Of a DNA stretch of 64,000 nt, positions 33,832 through 42,336 are shown piece after piece. Within the stretch, counting starts at the first letter, position 1. Each line of letters opens with the position of its first letter. The notes beneath the pieces are model-generated. The model was not told the origin of the DNA. It was given only the letters and a program-made list of their open reading frames with translations, and did no database searches. A program made the position numbers and the translations under genes. This stretch comes from Sphingopyxis indica (GTDB lineage Bacteria > Pseudomonadota > Alphaproteobacteria > Sphingomonadales > Sphingomonadaceae), in contig NZ_FZPA01000013.1 in NCBI RefSeq assembly GCF_900188185.1, positions 47,316 to 111,315 on the forward strand, written 5' to 3'.

Positions 33832-36018
33832 ATGATGCATGCCTTCAAAACCGGTTTGTCCGTTGCGGCGACCCTTGCCGCCGCAACGCTCTCCCCTGCT
33901 GTAGCGGCAGGGGAGAGCATCGGGCGTCCATGGACACTCGAGGATATTCTCCTAGTTCCGGAAGTGAACGAGATCGCGCTTTCGCGCGACGGGCGCCTCG
34001 CGATTTATGCTGCGGAAATTGCCGATGAGAAGGCTGGACGACCGCAGGCCGTGATCCGGCTTGTCGATACTGCCGGCGGAGCGCAGCGCGACCTGCGACA
34101 CGCAAACATCGCGAAATTATTCCAACGCATTCCGGGAACGGACGATTGGAGCGGTCTTCTCGACATCGGCGAAGGGCTGCAACTGTACCGGATCGATAAC
34201 GCGGGATCGATCGCACCCCTGATCGTCAATCCGGCGACCGTAGCAGTCGGTCGCGCTGACCTGTCCCTGCCCGTGGGCGGTGGGGCCGTTCCACATCATG
34301 TGGGCGTATTGGCCTATGCCTGGTCGCCTGATGGGCAATGGCTCTGGTATTCATTCCTCAAGGCCAGACCGACATCGCCGCGCGTCCGGTTCGATGAAGA
34401 AGTCAGCGCGATGAGCAATCGGCGGCGATCGACGACCGAGGCCGAAGTCGAATTCTATTTGCGCGGCCCGGATGGGCAAAGCGTCAAGGTCATGACGCGG
34501 CCCTCAAGCGACCGCATGGCAATGTACGCTGGCGCCAATATCCTCTGGCGCGGCGACGAGATTCAGTTTCGGGTCGAGAAGCCTGGTGGCACCGGCGGGG
34601 GCGAATTCGAAGTCCGCGCATGGGATCGTCGTACCGGAAAGATGCGCATCCTCGCGAACGAGCAGGATCTCCAAACCCTCTGGCTTCTCAAAGGCCCGCG
34701 TGGCGGCGAACTTGTCACATCGGGAATCGGAGACCAGCCCGAACTGACCGAAACGCGCCCCGGCGGAAAACGCCATAGCTACGGCCGGGTTGGCTTCACG
34801 ATCGGCGATCTCCGGTCCGCCGGCATCAAGATCAGCCGGGATGAGCAACATGTCGTCCTCGGGACGCGAAGCTTCGGCAATCCGCGGTACGGCCTTGCGA
34901 TGCTCGACAAGCAAGGTGTTCGGGAGATTACGGGTCAAGGGAGCCTGACGCGATGCGGGTTCGACGATGATTTGACGCTGGCGCTTTGCGTCCAGGAAAG
35001 CATGACGCGACCGCCTGCGCTCGTCCGGGTCAATCTCGCCAATGGAAAGATCGCACCCGTCGCGTCGATATCGCCACGGCATGACGAGATCGCGCCGCTG
35101 TCCGTGCAGCCACGCACTTGGGTCAACCGGCATGGCTACAAGGCGACGGGCTATGTCATCCTCCCGCGCGCGTATCGCGAGGGGCAGCGCTACCCGGCGA
35201 TCATCGTGACGCATGGCAGCGACGCCGATGACCGCTTCTTCAACCACGGAAATCAGTGGAATTATCCGGTTCAGCTGTTCGCGGAGCGCGGCTATGTCGT
35301 CCTGCTCATCAACGACCCCAAGCCGCAGCAGGCCGAAGCGTTGCTGGCGGCCTATAAAGCCTGGATCCGCGGGAGTGGGCCGCCCGGGCCCGAAACATTG
35401 CAGCGCCTCATCTGGATCAACGGCGTTCACAGTTTCGAGGATGCGGTGACCGAGTTGGCCGTCGAAGGGCTTGTCGATCCGGACCGGGTCGGCATCGCGG
35501 GCTACAGCCGCGGATCGCAGATGGTCAATGTCGCCGTCACTCAGTCGACGATGTTTCGGGCGGCGTCGAGCGGCGACGGCGGCTTCCTGGAGCCAGCGGG
35601 TTACGCGTCGTCGGGGGATAGCTATAACCCAGTTTATGGCGGCTCGCCGCTCAGCGACCATATCGTTCAATATCGCCGCTTTGCGCCATCATTGAACGCC
35701 GCCAAAGTCTGTACGCCCGTGTTGCAGCAAGTAGCCTCGGCATCCCCGTCGCAGGCCCAACTATTCGAAGCGTTGCGCAGCGAGCGTGTGCCGACGCAGC
35801 TCAGCTACTATCCCGGATCGAGCTCGGCATCGGATGAAACCCATCTGTTTCATATTCCGTCGAACCGTCTCCTTGCGATGCGCGAGAATATGGCCTGGTT
35901 CGATTATTGGCTGCTTGGCATCCGCGACGGCGACGCTCCCTTCCCGGAGCGGCTGGCGGAATGGGACCGAATGGCGAAGGAAGCACCACACACCTGCGGC
36001 CCACCGCCTAAATTCTAG
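33832..36018 (+). CDS. Lasso peptide isopeptidase (prolyl-oligopeptidase fold)
   Basis: A 728-residue periplasmic serine hydrolase that opens the isopeptide ring of cognate lasso peptides. A signal peptide covers about residues 1-27 (ending SPAVAAG). A beta-propeller half follows, then an alpha/beta-hydrolase half with nucleophile Ser559 in IAGYSRGSQMV and probable catalytic His671 or His674 in DETHLFHIPS. A GAGGAGG site supports the start at 33832; in-frame ATG 33811 would overlap the receptor gene. Identity rests on the fold plus location between the TonB receptor and the lasso genes, as in astexin and sphingopyxin loci. Its 3' end overlaps the convergent cyclase gene by 11 bases. Confidence 0.9.
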   Translation: MMHAFKTGLSVAATLAAATLSPAVAAGESIGRPWTLEDILLVPEVNEIALSRDGRLAIYAAEIADEKAGRPQAVIRLVDTAGGAQRDLRHANIAKLFQRIPGTDDWSGLLDIGEGLQLYRIDNAGSIAPLIVNPATVAVGRADLSLPVGGGAVPHHVGVLAYAWSPDGQWLWYSFLKARPTSPRVRFDEEVSAMSNRRRSTTEAEVEFYLRGPDGQSVKVMTRPSSDRMAMYAGANILWRGDEIQFRVEKPGGTGGGEFEVRAWDRRTGKMRILANEQDLQTLWLLKGPRGGELVTSGIGDQPELTETRPGGKRHSYGRVGFTIGDLRSAGIKISRDEQHVVLGTRSFGNPRYGLAMLDKQGVREITGQGSLTRCGFDDDLTLALCVQESMTRPPALVRVNLANGKIAPVASISPRHDEIAPLSVQPRTWVNRHGYKATGYVILPRAYREGQRYPAIIVTHGSDADDRFFNHGNQWNYPVQLFAERGYVVLLINDPKPQQAEALLAAYKAWIRGSGPPGPETLQRLIWINGVHSFEDAVTELAVEGLVDPDRVGIAGYSRGSQMVNVAVTQSTMFRAASSGDGGFLEPAGYASSGDSYNPVYGGSPLSDHIVQYRRFAPSLNAAKVCTPVLQQVASASPSQAQLFEALRSERVPTQLSYYPGSSSASDETHLFHIPSNRLLAMRENMAWFDYWLLGIRDGDAPFPERLAEWDRMAKEAPHTCGPPPKF

Positions 36019-37738
36019 GTGCGCTCCACCAACGCGCCCAGCTCTCGGCGGCGCCGAGCGCCAGAATATGTTGAATGCGTTCGGTGCCGCGCCAACTGCG
36101 GTCCTCGGGTTCGTCGAGCAGCGTCGTATCGACGATGCCGGCGTCTACCAAGAGACCGCCGCGAAGATGCTCGAGAAGTGCAGCCCGGTTCCGGCGATAA
36201 ATTGCAAGGTCGAAGCCCCCGGGACCACCCTTGTGGGTCCGCCGCGTTATAATGGCGGGAAGCCGTCCCTCAAACGCTTTGCGCGCGACCGCTCGGTTGA
36301 GACCGCCGGATATCCACATCCAGGTCGGAATGGAAAGGCAAAGCTCGACGATGGGCTGCGATAGCAGCGGCGCGATATGCGGGGGCGAAACGGCGCGGGG
36401 ATAGAGTTCCACGCCTTGCTGCGTGCGCATCAGATAAGCAGTGTGAACCGTTTTTCCCGGCAAGACGTCGTCCGGCGCCGCGAGCCAGGGATGCATGGCA
36501 CCGTTTGTCTCGATCCGCGCGACGACATCTGCGCAGAGGCCGGAGGCACTATATTGCACCCCGTGCCGGCCTCCATCGCGGCGATACCGGCGCCACGCAT
36601 GGCGCAGGACCGTAATCTTGTCGGCGCCAGTCAGGACGCAGATATCGCGAAGCGTATCAGACAGCGCCGAACTCGGCCCCTCCGCTAGAAACCGATCGAG
36701 AAAAGGCACCGCGCTGCGGATGCTGCACAGGATGCCGTCGCCGCCATTTCCGGAAAAATGCGCGTCAATCGAAAGCTCCTGTTGCAACCGACGATGAATC
36801 GCGTCGTTCGTTTGCGCGCCCAGCGGGACGACCGGCCAAGGATGATGCGGTCTGGCGGTGCGGGTGATATCGACGTCCTCGATCTCGCGCGACGCTTCGC
36901 GAAGATCGAGCCCCAAGAAGTCAGCGAGCGCGGCGGCGTAGCGACGTTCGTCGCCGTCGAAATCAGGTCCGAATAGTGTCAGGCAAGTAAGGCGGCCCGC
37001 CGTCGGCGCGGCGGTCGCAGCGACGATCGACGAGTCTAGGCCACCCGATGATCCGAGCAGGATTGACGAAAAGCAGCTTGCCCAGGTTCCTACGCAGTCC
37101 GTTATAGTCTCGCGAAGCCGAACCGCCGCTTCGGGAAAATTCATCTCGGGCGGCGGATCAATATGATCCCATGGCGACCACCAAGGTTTGATCGATACAT
37201 GGCTCCGATCAATGACGAGGCATTCCCCGGCGATGAGTTCGTCGATGCCCTTGAGGCAGGTTCTTCGCCCCCGCGCATCGCCGCTGGCAATGACGCGTGC
37301 GATCTCCTCGAAATCGACCTGACCAGGCGCGGGCGACGCAAGGTCCGCGATGTCACCCGCAAGAGTGATACGATCCGCCTCGCACAGAAAATAGCAGGGG
37401 AGTGCTCCGGACGGATCTCGCAGGATCCTCACAGCGCCCGCCTCATCGATGCGAACCATCAAATAACCGCCCCAGTAGCCATCAAGCAGTAACCGGGCCT
37501 TGTCGGCCGCTAGCCGCTGGCCTTCGCCGGGACTCAGGCTGACAATCCGCCTGCTTGGCGGGCCTCGCGAAAAAAGATGGCCGATGATGATGGTTTGCGG
37601 ATCGATCTGGATCATTGGCTCGTCGGACCAAAGGCGGACGCCAGCATATGCAAAGGTTGGAGGTCGCATCGCGCCGCTTCGAGCGGAAAACTCGCTTCCA
37701 ACCTGGCGCTCTATTTCAATTTGGAAGCCGCCGGCCAT
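36008..37738 (-). CDS. Lasso peptide cyclase (asparagine-synthetase-like C protein)
   Basis: A 576-residue ATP-dependent macrolactam synthetase that adenylates the ring-closing acidic side chain of the precursor. The PP-loop is LLGSSGGLDSSIVAAT. A second nucleotide region is DAHFSGNGGDGILCS. The N-terminal glutaminase-like domain lacks the catalytic Cys1, as lasso cyclases do. ATG 37738 shares its A with the stop of the B gene (TAATG), so translation is coupled. It is the last gene of the A-B-C operon. An upstream extension of the frame overlaps the B gene and is not used. Confidence 0.92.
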   Translation of the reverse strand: MAGGFQIEIERQVGSEFSARSGAMRPPTFAYAGVRLWSDEPMIQIDPQTIIIGHLFSRGPPSRRIVSLSPGEGQRLAADKARLLLDGYWGGYLMVRIDEAGAVRILRDPSGALPCYFLCEADRITLAGDIADLASPAPGQVDFEEIARVIASGDARGRRTCLKGIDELIAGECLVIDRSHVSIKPWWSPWDHIDPPPEMNFPEAAVRLRETITDCVGTWASCFSSILLGSSGGLDSSIVAATAAPTAGRLTCLTLFGPDFDGDERRYAAALADFLGLDLREASREIEDVDITRTARPHHPWPVVPLGAQTNDAIHRRLQQELSIDAHFSGNGGDGILCSIRSAVPFLDRFLAEGPSSALSDTLRDICVLTGADKITVLRHAWRRYRRDGGRHGVQYSASGLCADVVARIETNGAMHPWLAAPDDVLPGKTVHTAYLMRTQQGVELYPRAVSPPHIAPLLSQPIVELCLSIPTWMWISGGLNRAVARKAFEGRLPAIITRRTHKGGPGGFDLAIYRRNRAALLEHLRGGLLVDAGIVDTTLLDEPEDRSWRGTERIQHILALGAAESWARWWSAPRI

Positions 37739-38379
37739 TAGACGGCGAATATCGGCTGATAGTGAAGAACGATATCGAGCGGGTCGGTAAGCACTGTTTC
37801 GCCAGCCTGCACCCAGCAATGCGCTGCGAACGGCATGGTCACACCAAACACGAGTGAAACCGCACAGCCGCGCCGCATCAGCATTCGCTTCATGGCGATG
37901 CCGCGGGCGAGGCACTGGTCGATTGCCGGTGCGTAGCGGCGAACTCGCAGAAAGGCCGCCGCGATCTCACCGCAGACCTTATCATCCCTCGAAGAGAGGT
38001 TGAATCGTTTGTCGCCAAATGCGCCTACGATGTCCGCAAGGCTGCGGAGCCTCAGATCTCTGCGGGCCCGCGCCTGTGCCCAGACGCTTGCAACCGCCGT
38101 GCCGAGCGGCGCATCGGCGAGCGGTGCGTCGATCAGGCTCGCCGTTACAGTTGCAGGATTGCAGCCATCTCGCATCGCCCTCCCGGAACCTTCGGCAAGA
38201 ATATCGCTGGCGAGGAGGTGCTCATGATCGGCTGCGCTCGCCCTTCCCGACACAAAGCGGCCAAAGCGGTTGGCGGCGACGCCCGAGAGCAGGAAATAGC
38301 GATCCGCGGCGAGGTCGAAGAAGACATACTCCGCGTCAAATCGACGATAATGGAGGCCGGAACGAAGCGCGAGAGCCAT
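37738..38379 (-). CDS. Lasso peptide leader-binding protein/protease (fused B protein)
   Basis: A 213-residue fusion of the precursor recognition element and the leader protease. Residues 1-80 resemble a PqqD-like RRE (FDAEYVFFDLAADRYFLLSG). Residues 110-213 form a transglutaminase-like cysteine protease with probable triad Cys156 (IDQCLARG), His187 (AAHCWVQ) and Asp199 (VLTD). The fused form is usual in proteobacterial lasso loci. It cleaves the leader after the penultimate-Thr motif of the precursor. Start and stop fit tightly between the hairpin at 38407-38434 and the cyclase gene. Confidence 0.92.
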   Translation of the reverse strand: MALALRSGLHYRRFDAEYVFFDLAADRYFLLSGVAANRFGRFVSGRASAADHEHLLASDILAEGSGRAMRDGCNPATVTASLIDAPLADAPLGTAVASVWAQARARRDLRLRSLADIVGAFGDKRFNLSSRDDKVCGEIAAAFLRVRRYAPAIDQCLARGIAMKRMLMRRGCAVSLVFGVTMPFAAHCWVQAGETVLTDPLDIVLHYQPIFAV

Positions 38380-38406
38380 TTGAACTGCCAGATCGATAGA
38401 CGCGCA

Positions 38407-38434
38407 TACGGCGTGCCGCCTGGAAGCGGCACGC
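38407..38434 (-). terminator. Perfect 11-bp hairpin between lasso A and B genes
   Basis: CGGCGTGCCGC (38407-38417) pairs without mismatch with GCGGCACGCCG (38424-38434) around a 6-base loop. No T-run follows on the minus strand. It lies 9 bases past the precursor stop. Similar A-B hairpins in lasso operons are thought to raise precursor mRNA over enzyme mRNA by attenuation or by stabilising the 3' end. Confidence 0.8.
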
Positions 38435-38443
38435 CGCTTGCTG

Positions 38444-38587
38444 TCAGTCGTCGGTCGTGATGCCGCCGACGAACAGATAGTGCTGGTTCGTGTCCTCGTC
38501 CCGCGGACCCACGGGTTCGATGCCGCGGGTTTCGACGCTGATCGCGCCGAGTTCGATCAGCTCGTCGCTGTTCTGCAGATTCTTCAT
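38444..38587 (-). CDS. Lasso peptide precursor, sphingopyxin I-like
   Basis: A 47-residue precursor. The 21-residue leader begins MKNLQNSDELIELG and ends SVETR, with Thr at the -2 position required by lasso enzymes. The predicted core has 26 residues: a nine-residue ring segment GIEPVGPRD (Gly1 amide to Asp9 side chain) followed by the tail EDTNQHYLFVGGITTDD. From memory, sphingopyxin I of Sphingopyxis alaskensis begins GIEPLGPVD and has YLF in its loop/tail, so this is a close relative with Arg8 and a longer tail. ATG 38587 lies after GGAAGGAAG. It leads the A-B-C operon. Confidence 0.9.
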   Translation of the reverse strand: MKNLQNSDELIELGAISVETRGIEPVGPRDEDTNQHYLFVGGITTDD

Positions 38588-38666
38588 CACTTTCTTCCTT
38601 CCCAAAATCGCGACCGAATGAGTCGCAAGAGGGAAGTTATGGCTCGATGAAGTCAGCTTCCATTTT

Positions 38667-38694
38667 ATTATCTGTTTATAATCGACCTGGTTCC
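38667..38694 (-). promoter_or_regulatory. Candidate promoter of the lasso A-B-C operon
   Basis: Minus strand: GGAACC (38694-38689), a 16-bp spacer and GATAAT (38672-38667). GGAAC is a common ECF sigma -35 element; the -10 is closer to sigma-70. The segment is markedly AT-rich against its surroundings and lies 80-107 bases before the precursor start. Control by the local ECF sigma factor is possible but unproven. Confidence 0.4.
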
Positions 38695-38851
38695 CAGTTC
38701 GAAAAGGAGTGACCGCGCAAAGGAAACGCGCGTCGGGAGCGCATACCGTCACCTTTAGCTTTCGCCTGGACATGCGTGACGGAACCCGGTCACGCGCCTC
38801 ATTGAGAAGGCGCGAAGATATTCTGGGCGAAACCGGAATTGTCGCAACGGA

Positions 38852-38875
38852 AACTGGCCCCAAATCTGGATGCAT
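38852..38875 (-). repeat. Dispersed 24-bp motif, copy 3
   Basis: On the minus strand: ATGCATCCAGATTTGGGG then CCAGTT. It matches copy 2 (24951-24974) at 19 of 24 positions. Its orientation is toward the lasso precursor gene, about 265 bp away. Confidence 0.45.
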
Positions 38876-39154
38876 TTTTCCGCGCGCAACATCGACACCG
38901 AACCGTGGCTGACGAACCGCGAGCGTCCAGCGAGCGCCAGGCCAATGAAACGCACCCTGCAACAAGGCGGCCATTTCGTCCGATTGAGTGCGGGCGGAAA
39001 GCCGGGGCATGTCGGCTTTCAACGCCCGCAATTTCGAAATGCCACCGGTTCAGAGTGCGGCGGGGCCCGATACATCAGGTGCCGCGCCCTCAGGAGCCGG
39101 CCGCCAAGCCGGCGGGAAAGAGCGCGCCTACAGCCCCGCTCCTTTCCGGTAAGC

Positions 39155-39955
39155 CTAATCGAAGATGACGACCTTGCGCGCGGCGGGATCAAATGTCTCG
39201 ATCACGACCGCTTCATCCTCGACGGCCGGCGGCGAGCATTCGAGAATCTTCACCTTGGCCGAAAGCACTGCGGCGTAGGCTGCGGGGCAGCAAAGGATGA
39301 ACTCCGTGCCGTTTCCATAAATGCTGCCCCAGTCGACGTACATGGTGCTCCAACCATGCCGCCGTTCCCATTCGATCTGTCCGGGTTCACCTCGTTCGGA
39401 CCGCCCGGGATAGGGTTCCGTTGACAATATATGGACTCGCGCGTCGGGATCGAACCAGCAATGATCATGATCCGCGACGGGCGGACGACTGTCATACTCT
39501 TGCGTCGGATAGCATCTGCGGGCGCTTGAGGGTTTGAGACCGGTCGCGGCCATGAACTGCAGCGCACGGGCAATCCGGCCGATATACCATTGGGTTTCAT
39601 TGGCGTGGCGCTGCTGGCCCGTCCGTTCGAGAAAGACCGAGTCTTCGACCTTGCAGGCGCCCAGATAGCCCGTCAGATGGTGACGCCGCACCAGCTCGGT
39701 CAGTGGCACACGCAATTTGAGATCGATTTGCGCCGTGCCCATTTCTCTTGTTTCATAGCCCCACCAGTTCTGACGAACCGTGACATTGTGGAGCATGGAT
39801 CGGCTAGGAAGTTTCCGCTTCGCATCGACATAGCCTTGGAACCCGCCGGCACATGCCGCGAGGTCGAGCGCATCGTGCCGAGGGACCGATTGCTCCGCTT
39901 GGATTTGCTTGGCGAGCGATTTCAGCCCGGCGAGGGTGGAATATTGAAACATCAT
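39155..39955 (-). CDS. DUF5623-like protein
   Basis: A 266-residue protein. The N-terminus (TLAGLKSLAKQIQAEQSVPR, then HDALDLAACAGGFQGYVDA) resembles DUF5623 and related plasmid proteins that begin with a short helical 'GIKRLAK' module. The remainder (TGQQRHANETQWYIGRIARA, CCPAAYAAVLSAKVKILECS) has no motif I recognise. No signal peptide or membrane segment is seen. Two adjacent ATGs (39955, 39952) are possible starts. It is divergent from the TPR gene and separate from the lasso operon. Function is unknown. Confidence 0.6.
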   Translation of the reverse strand: MMFQYSTLAGLKSLAKQIQAEQSVPRHDALDLAACAGGFQGYVDAKRKLPSRSMLHNVTVRQNWWGYETREMGTAQIDLKLRVPLTELVRRHHLTGYLGACKVEDSVFLERTGQQRHANETQWYIGRIARALQFMAATGLKPSSARRCYPTQEYDSRPPVADHDHCWFDPDARVHILSTEPYPGRSERGEPGQIEWERRHGWSTMYVDWGSIYGNGTEFILCCPAAYAAVLSAKVKILECSPPAVEDEAVVIETFDPAARKVVIFD

Positions 39956-40224
39956 CGCAGGTCTCCGTGGGCTTCGGACCGGCGTCGCCTGCTACCGCCC
40001 CCAAAGCCACGAAATGCGATGGGTCAGTGATCAAAACAGTGCCATTGTGGCTTCGCAAATGCAGGCGGCAGGCCCCTGTTGAAGGCCTACGAGAAATCTG
40101 GCGTAGCGCTGACGACAAGTCAATCGGCAAGAAGGCGGGCAGCGAGCTTGAGCCCTCTTGCGTCGAGCGGGCCTCCCCTGCACGTCTCGGAAGTCGCAAC
40201 GCGCCGAGAGACGGAGAGTATGGG

Positions 40225-41190
40225 ATGAAGAGATTTCTGCGGCGGCTGTTTAGAACGGAAACCCAAAGCGAGCTGCCCACGCGCCCAAAGACAACAGGTC
40301 TTCGCATGCAAAAGTTCGGGCACGACCTCGTTCGGATCGAGTCGATCGGGTTTTTCGGTCATCATGCCGCGTCCCCCAATGGAGATTTTCACCTGGTTTG
40401 GGCGGATCGAAATCGTGAAGGTACGGTCGGCGGATACCGCCACGAAGGCCATGGTTCCTGGTCCCTGCTTCACGGCGATGAAATTGTCGCAACGGGACGG
40501 CTCGAGCGTCCCGCGGATGGAAAGACCGCGAACAATGGCAGCTTCATCATCCACGACCGCTTGTTCGGCGATGGCCTCAAGGGTCGGTTCGTAGCCTTCG
40601 GGGCCGACGGCGCAAAGCTGGTCGAAAAGGAACTGAACGCCAATCTGATAAGCAATGGCCTGTCGGACGATGGACGCATCGCTATTTGCCAGACCGCCAA
40701 TGCCCCCGGGAGCGACGACAGTTGCCGCTACATTCTTTTCGATCTCGAACTAGGCGACGAAATCGCCCGCTGGGAGGTCGAGACGGGTTGGGCGGACGGT
40801 TATGAGTTCGATACCACCGGCCGCCACGTCTATTTGCTACGAAACAACGGCGGCCGTGTCGGCTATGACTTCGACGGGGCTATGCTCGACCGCAAGGGCT
40901 GGCAGACCGAGCGCATCGGCGCTGGCGATCTTTATGTCATTCGCATGGTCCTCGCGTCAGAAGAGCCAATGGATCGCGGGATGCGAGAGGCACTTTTGGC
41001 CGGCTTGCATGTCGCGGCGCAAGGTTCTGAGCGCACGCTGCAAGCGCATGCTTTGCGGCTCCTCGGCGAACTGCACGAAAAGGAAGGCGCGATCCAGGAG
41101 GCGGTGGACGCTTATGAGAAGGCGTTGAGCATCGATGCCCGAATCGGCGTTGCTCGAAAGCTCGAAAAGCTTCGAAAATCTCTGCCATAA
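40225..41190 (+). CDS. TPR-containing protein with beta-propeller-like N-terminal domain
   Basis: A 321-residue soluble protein starting MKRFLRRLFRTETQSELP after a GGAGAG site. Residues 30-230 are beta-rich with repeated Gly-Asp-Gly and Trp motifs (SIGFFGHHAASPNGDFHLVW, HGSWSLLHGDEIVATGRLE), suggesting a blade-like fold. The C-terminus holds one tetratricopeptide repeat (ALRLLGELHEKEGAIQEAVD, AYEKALSIDARIGVA). No signal peptide is evident. The long upstream extension of this frame has no ribosome site and is not used. No function is assigned; a protein-interaction role is plausible from the TPR. Confidence 0.68.
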   Translation: MKRFLRRLFRTETQSELPTRPKTTGLRMQKFGHDLVRIESIGFFGHHAASPNGDFHLVWADRNREGTVGGYRHEGHGSWSLLHGDEIVATGRLERPADGKTANNGSFIIHDRLFGDGLKGRFVAFGADGAKLVEKELNANLISNGLSDDGRIAICQTANAPGSDDSCRYILFDLELGDEIARWEVETGWADGYEFDTTGRHVYLLRNNGGRVGYDFDGAMLDRKGWQTERIGAGDLYVIRMVLASEEPMDRGMREALLAGLHVAAQGSERTLQAHALRLLGELHEKEGAIQEAVDAYEKALSIDARIGVARKLEKLRKSLP

Positions 41191-41449
41191 TATCGAAAAT
41201 GGCGCCCCGTGCAGGATAAACATAACGAATATGTGTCGCCGTTTGCACTACCTTAGAGCGGGCGGACGCCGCCGACGCCAGCCTGGCGCCGTCTCCCACA
41301 GCCATTGGCGCTACTGCTTAGGCGAGATATCTGGCCGCTAGGGACCTAATGTTCGGGGGGCGAAGCTACGGTTGAATCGATCGATGTTCAATCGCGTAGG
41401 TTGATCGCTGCCATTCCAGCGGAGCGCAGATCTGCCCGATGCGAGCACG

Positions 41450-42289
41450 TCACTGGCTTCGGGTAACTTGAGCCGGGTGATCGACTGACCGCTGCCATGC
41501 TGCGGCAACGAGGTAGATCCCTGCCGCAATCATAGGCACCGTGAGCCACTGACCCATGTGAAGCCCTGTTCTGGCTGCGAAGCCGACAAGCTGGGCATCG
41601 GGTTCTCGGAAGAACTCGACCGTAAATCGGGCCAGACCATAGCCGATGAGAAACACCCCGACGAGCATCCCCGGCTTGCGCCGCGCGTCGGTGAACCAGA
41701 ACAGGAAGGCGAGCACGGCGAACAGGACCAACCCTTCCAGCCCGGCTTCGTAAAGCTGGCTGGGATGGCGGGCGAGACCATCATGGCTTCCGGGGAACAC
41801 AATCGCCCAGGGCACATCGGTGGGCTTTCCCCAAAGCTCGCCATTCACGAAATTGGCGAGACGACCGAAGAACAGGCCGATCGGCACGGTGCAGGCGACA
41901 TAATCATGGACCCGCAGCCATTCGAGGCCGTGTCGTCGCGCGAACAGGATCAGCGCGAGCGAGACGCCGGCGGCACCCCCGTGGAACGACATGCCGCCAT
42001 CCCACAGCTTGAGGATTTGCAGGGGGTGGAGGATCATCTCGGGACCGTAGAAGATTACATAGCCAAGGCGGCCACCCAGGATGACGCCGAGCGTCGCATA
42101 GAATACGAGATCATCAGCCTGCTGGCGGTTCATCGGGGCCGCGGGTTGGGCCAGCAGCCGCAACAGATACCACCATCCGGCAATAATGCCGGCGATATAG
42201 GCGAGCGAGTACCAGCGGATGTCTAGCGGGCCTATGGAGATGGCAATCGGGCTCAATCCGAGGCTGGCAAATGCGATATGGCTATCCAA
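41450..42289 (-). CDS. lgt: Prolipoprotein diacylglyceryl transferase (Lgt), accessory copy
   Basis: A 279-residue inner-membrane enzyme that lipidates the lipobox Cys of prolipoproteins. About seven hydrophobic segments are visible. The Lgt signature appears as [16 protein letters not shown], and [19 protein letters not shown] holds the conserved His-Gly-Gly region. No ATG fits the N-terminus; TTG 42289 (reading as [11 protein letters not shown]) follows AGGATA and matches known Lgt starts. The gene ends the sulfur operon, so it is probably a second copy besides a chromosomal lgt. Why Lgt travels with persulfide genes is unclear. Confidence 0.88.
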   Translation of the reverse strand: MDSHIAFASLGLSPIAISIGPLDIRWYSLAYIAGIIAGWWYLLRLLAQPAAPMNRQQADDLVFYATLGVILGGRLGYVIFYGPEMILHPLQILKLWDGGMSFHGGAAGVSLALILFARRHGLEWLRVHDYVACTVPIGLFFGRLANFVNGELWGKPTDVPWAIVFPGSHDGLARHPSQLYEAGLEGLVLFAVLAFLFWFTDARRKPGMLVGVFLIGYGLARFTVEFFREPDAQLVGFAARTGLHMGQWLTVPMIAAGIYLVAAAWQRSVDHPAQVTRSQ

Positions 42290-42336
42290 GGATTGTATCC
42301 TGCCAGCGAGGACGGGTGCTCGAGCGCGCCATGGGA

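Larger units (their letters stand above)
38588..39154. other. Upstream region of the lasso operon
   Basis: About 570 bases with no convincing gene. It holds an AT-rich promoter-like segment at 38660-38700 and dispersed motif copy 3 at 38852-38875. I looked for a second precursor gene with a lasso-type leader in both strands and saw none. Confidence 0.5.

Noticed and set aside
38755..38955. A possible second lasso precursor upstream of the first
   Set aside because: No leader with penultimate Thr, no Gly1 plus Asp/Glu at position 8 or 9, and it overlaps the dispersed motif.
41425..41445. GCAGATCTGCCC resembling the dispersed 24-bp motif
   Set aside because: Only the central hexamer is shared; flanks do not match, so it was not counted as a copy.
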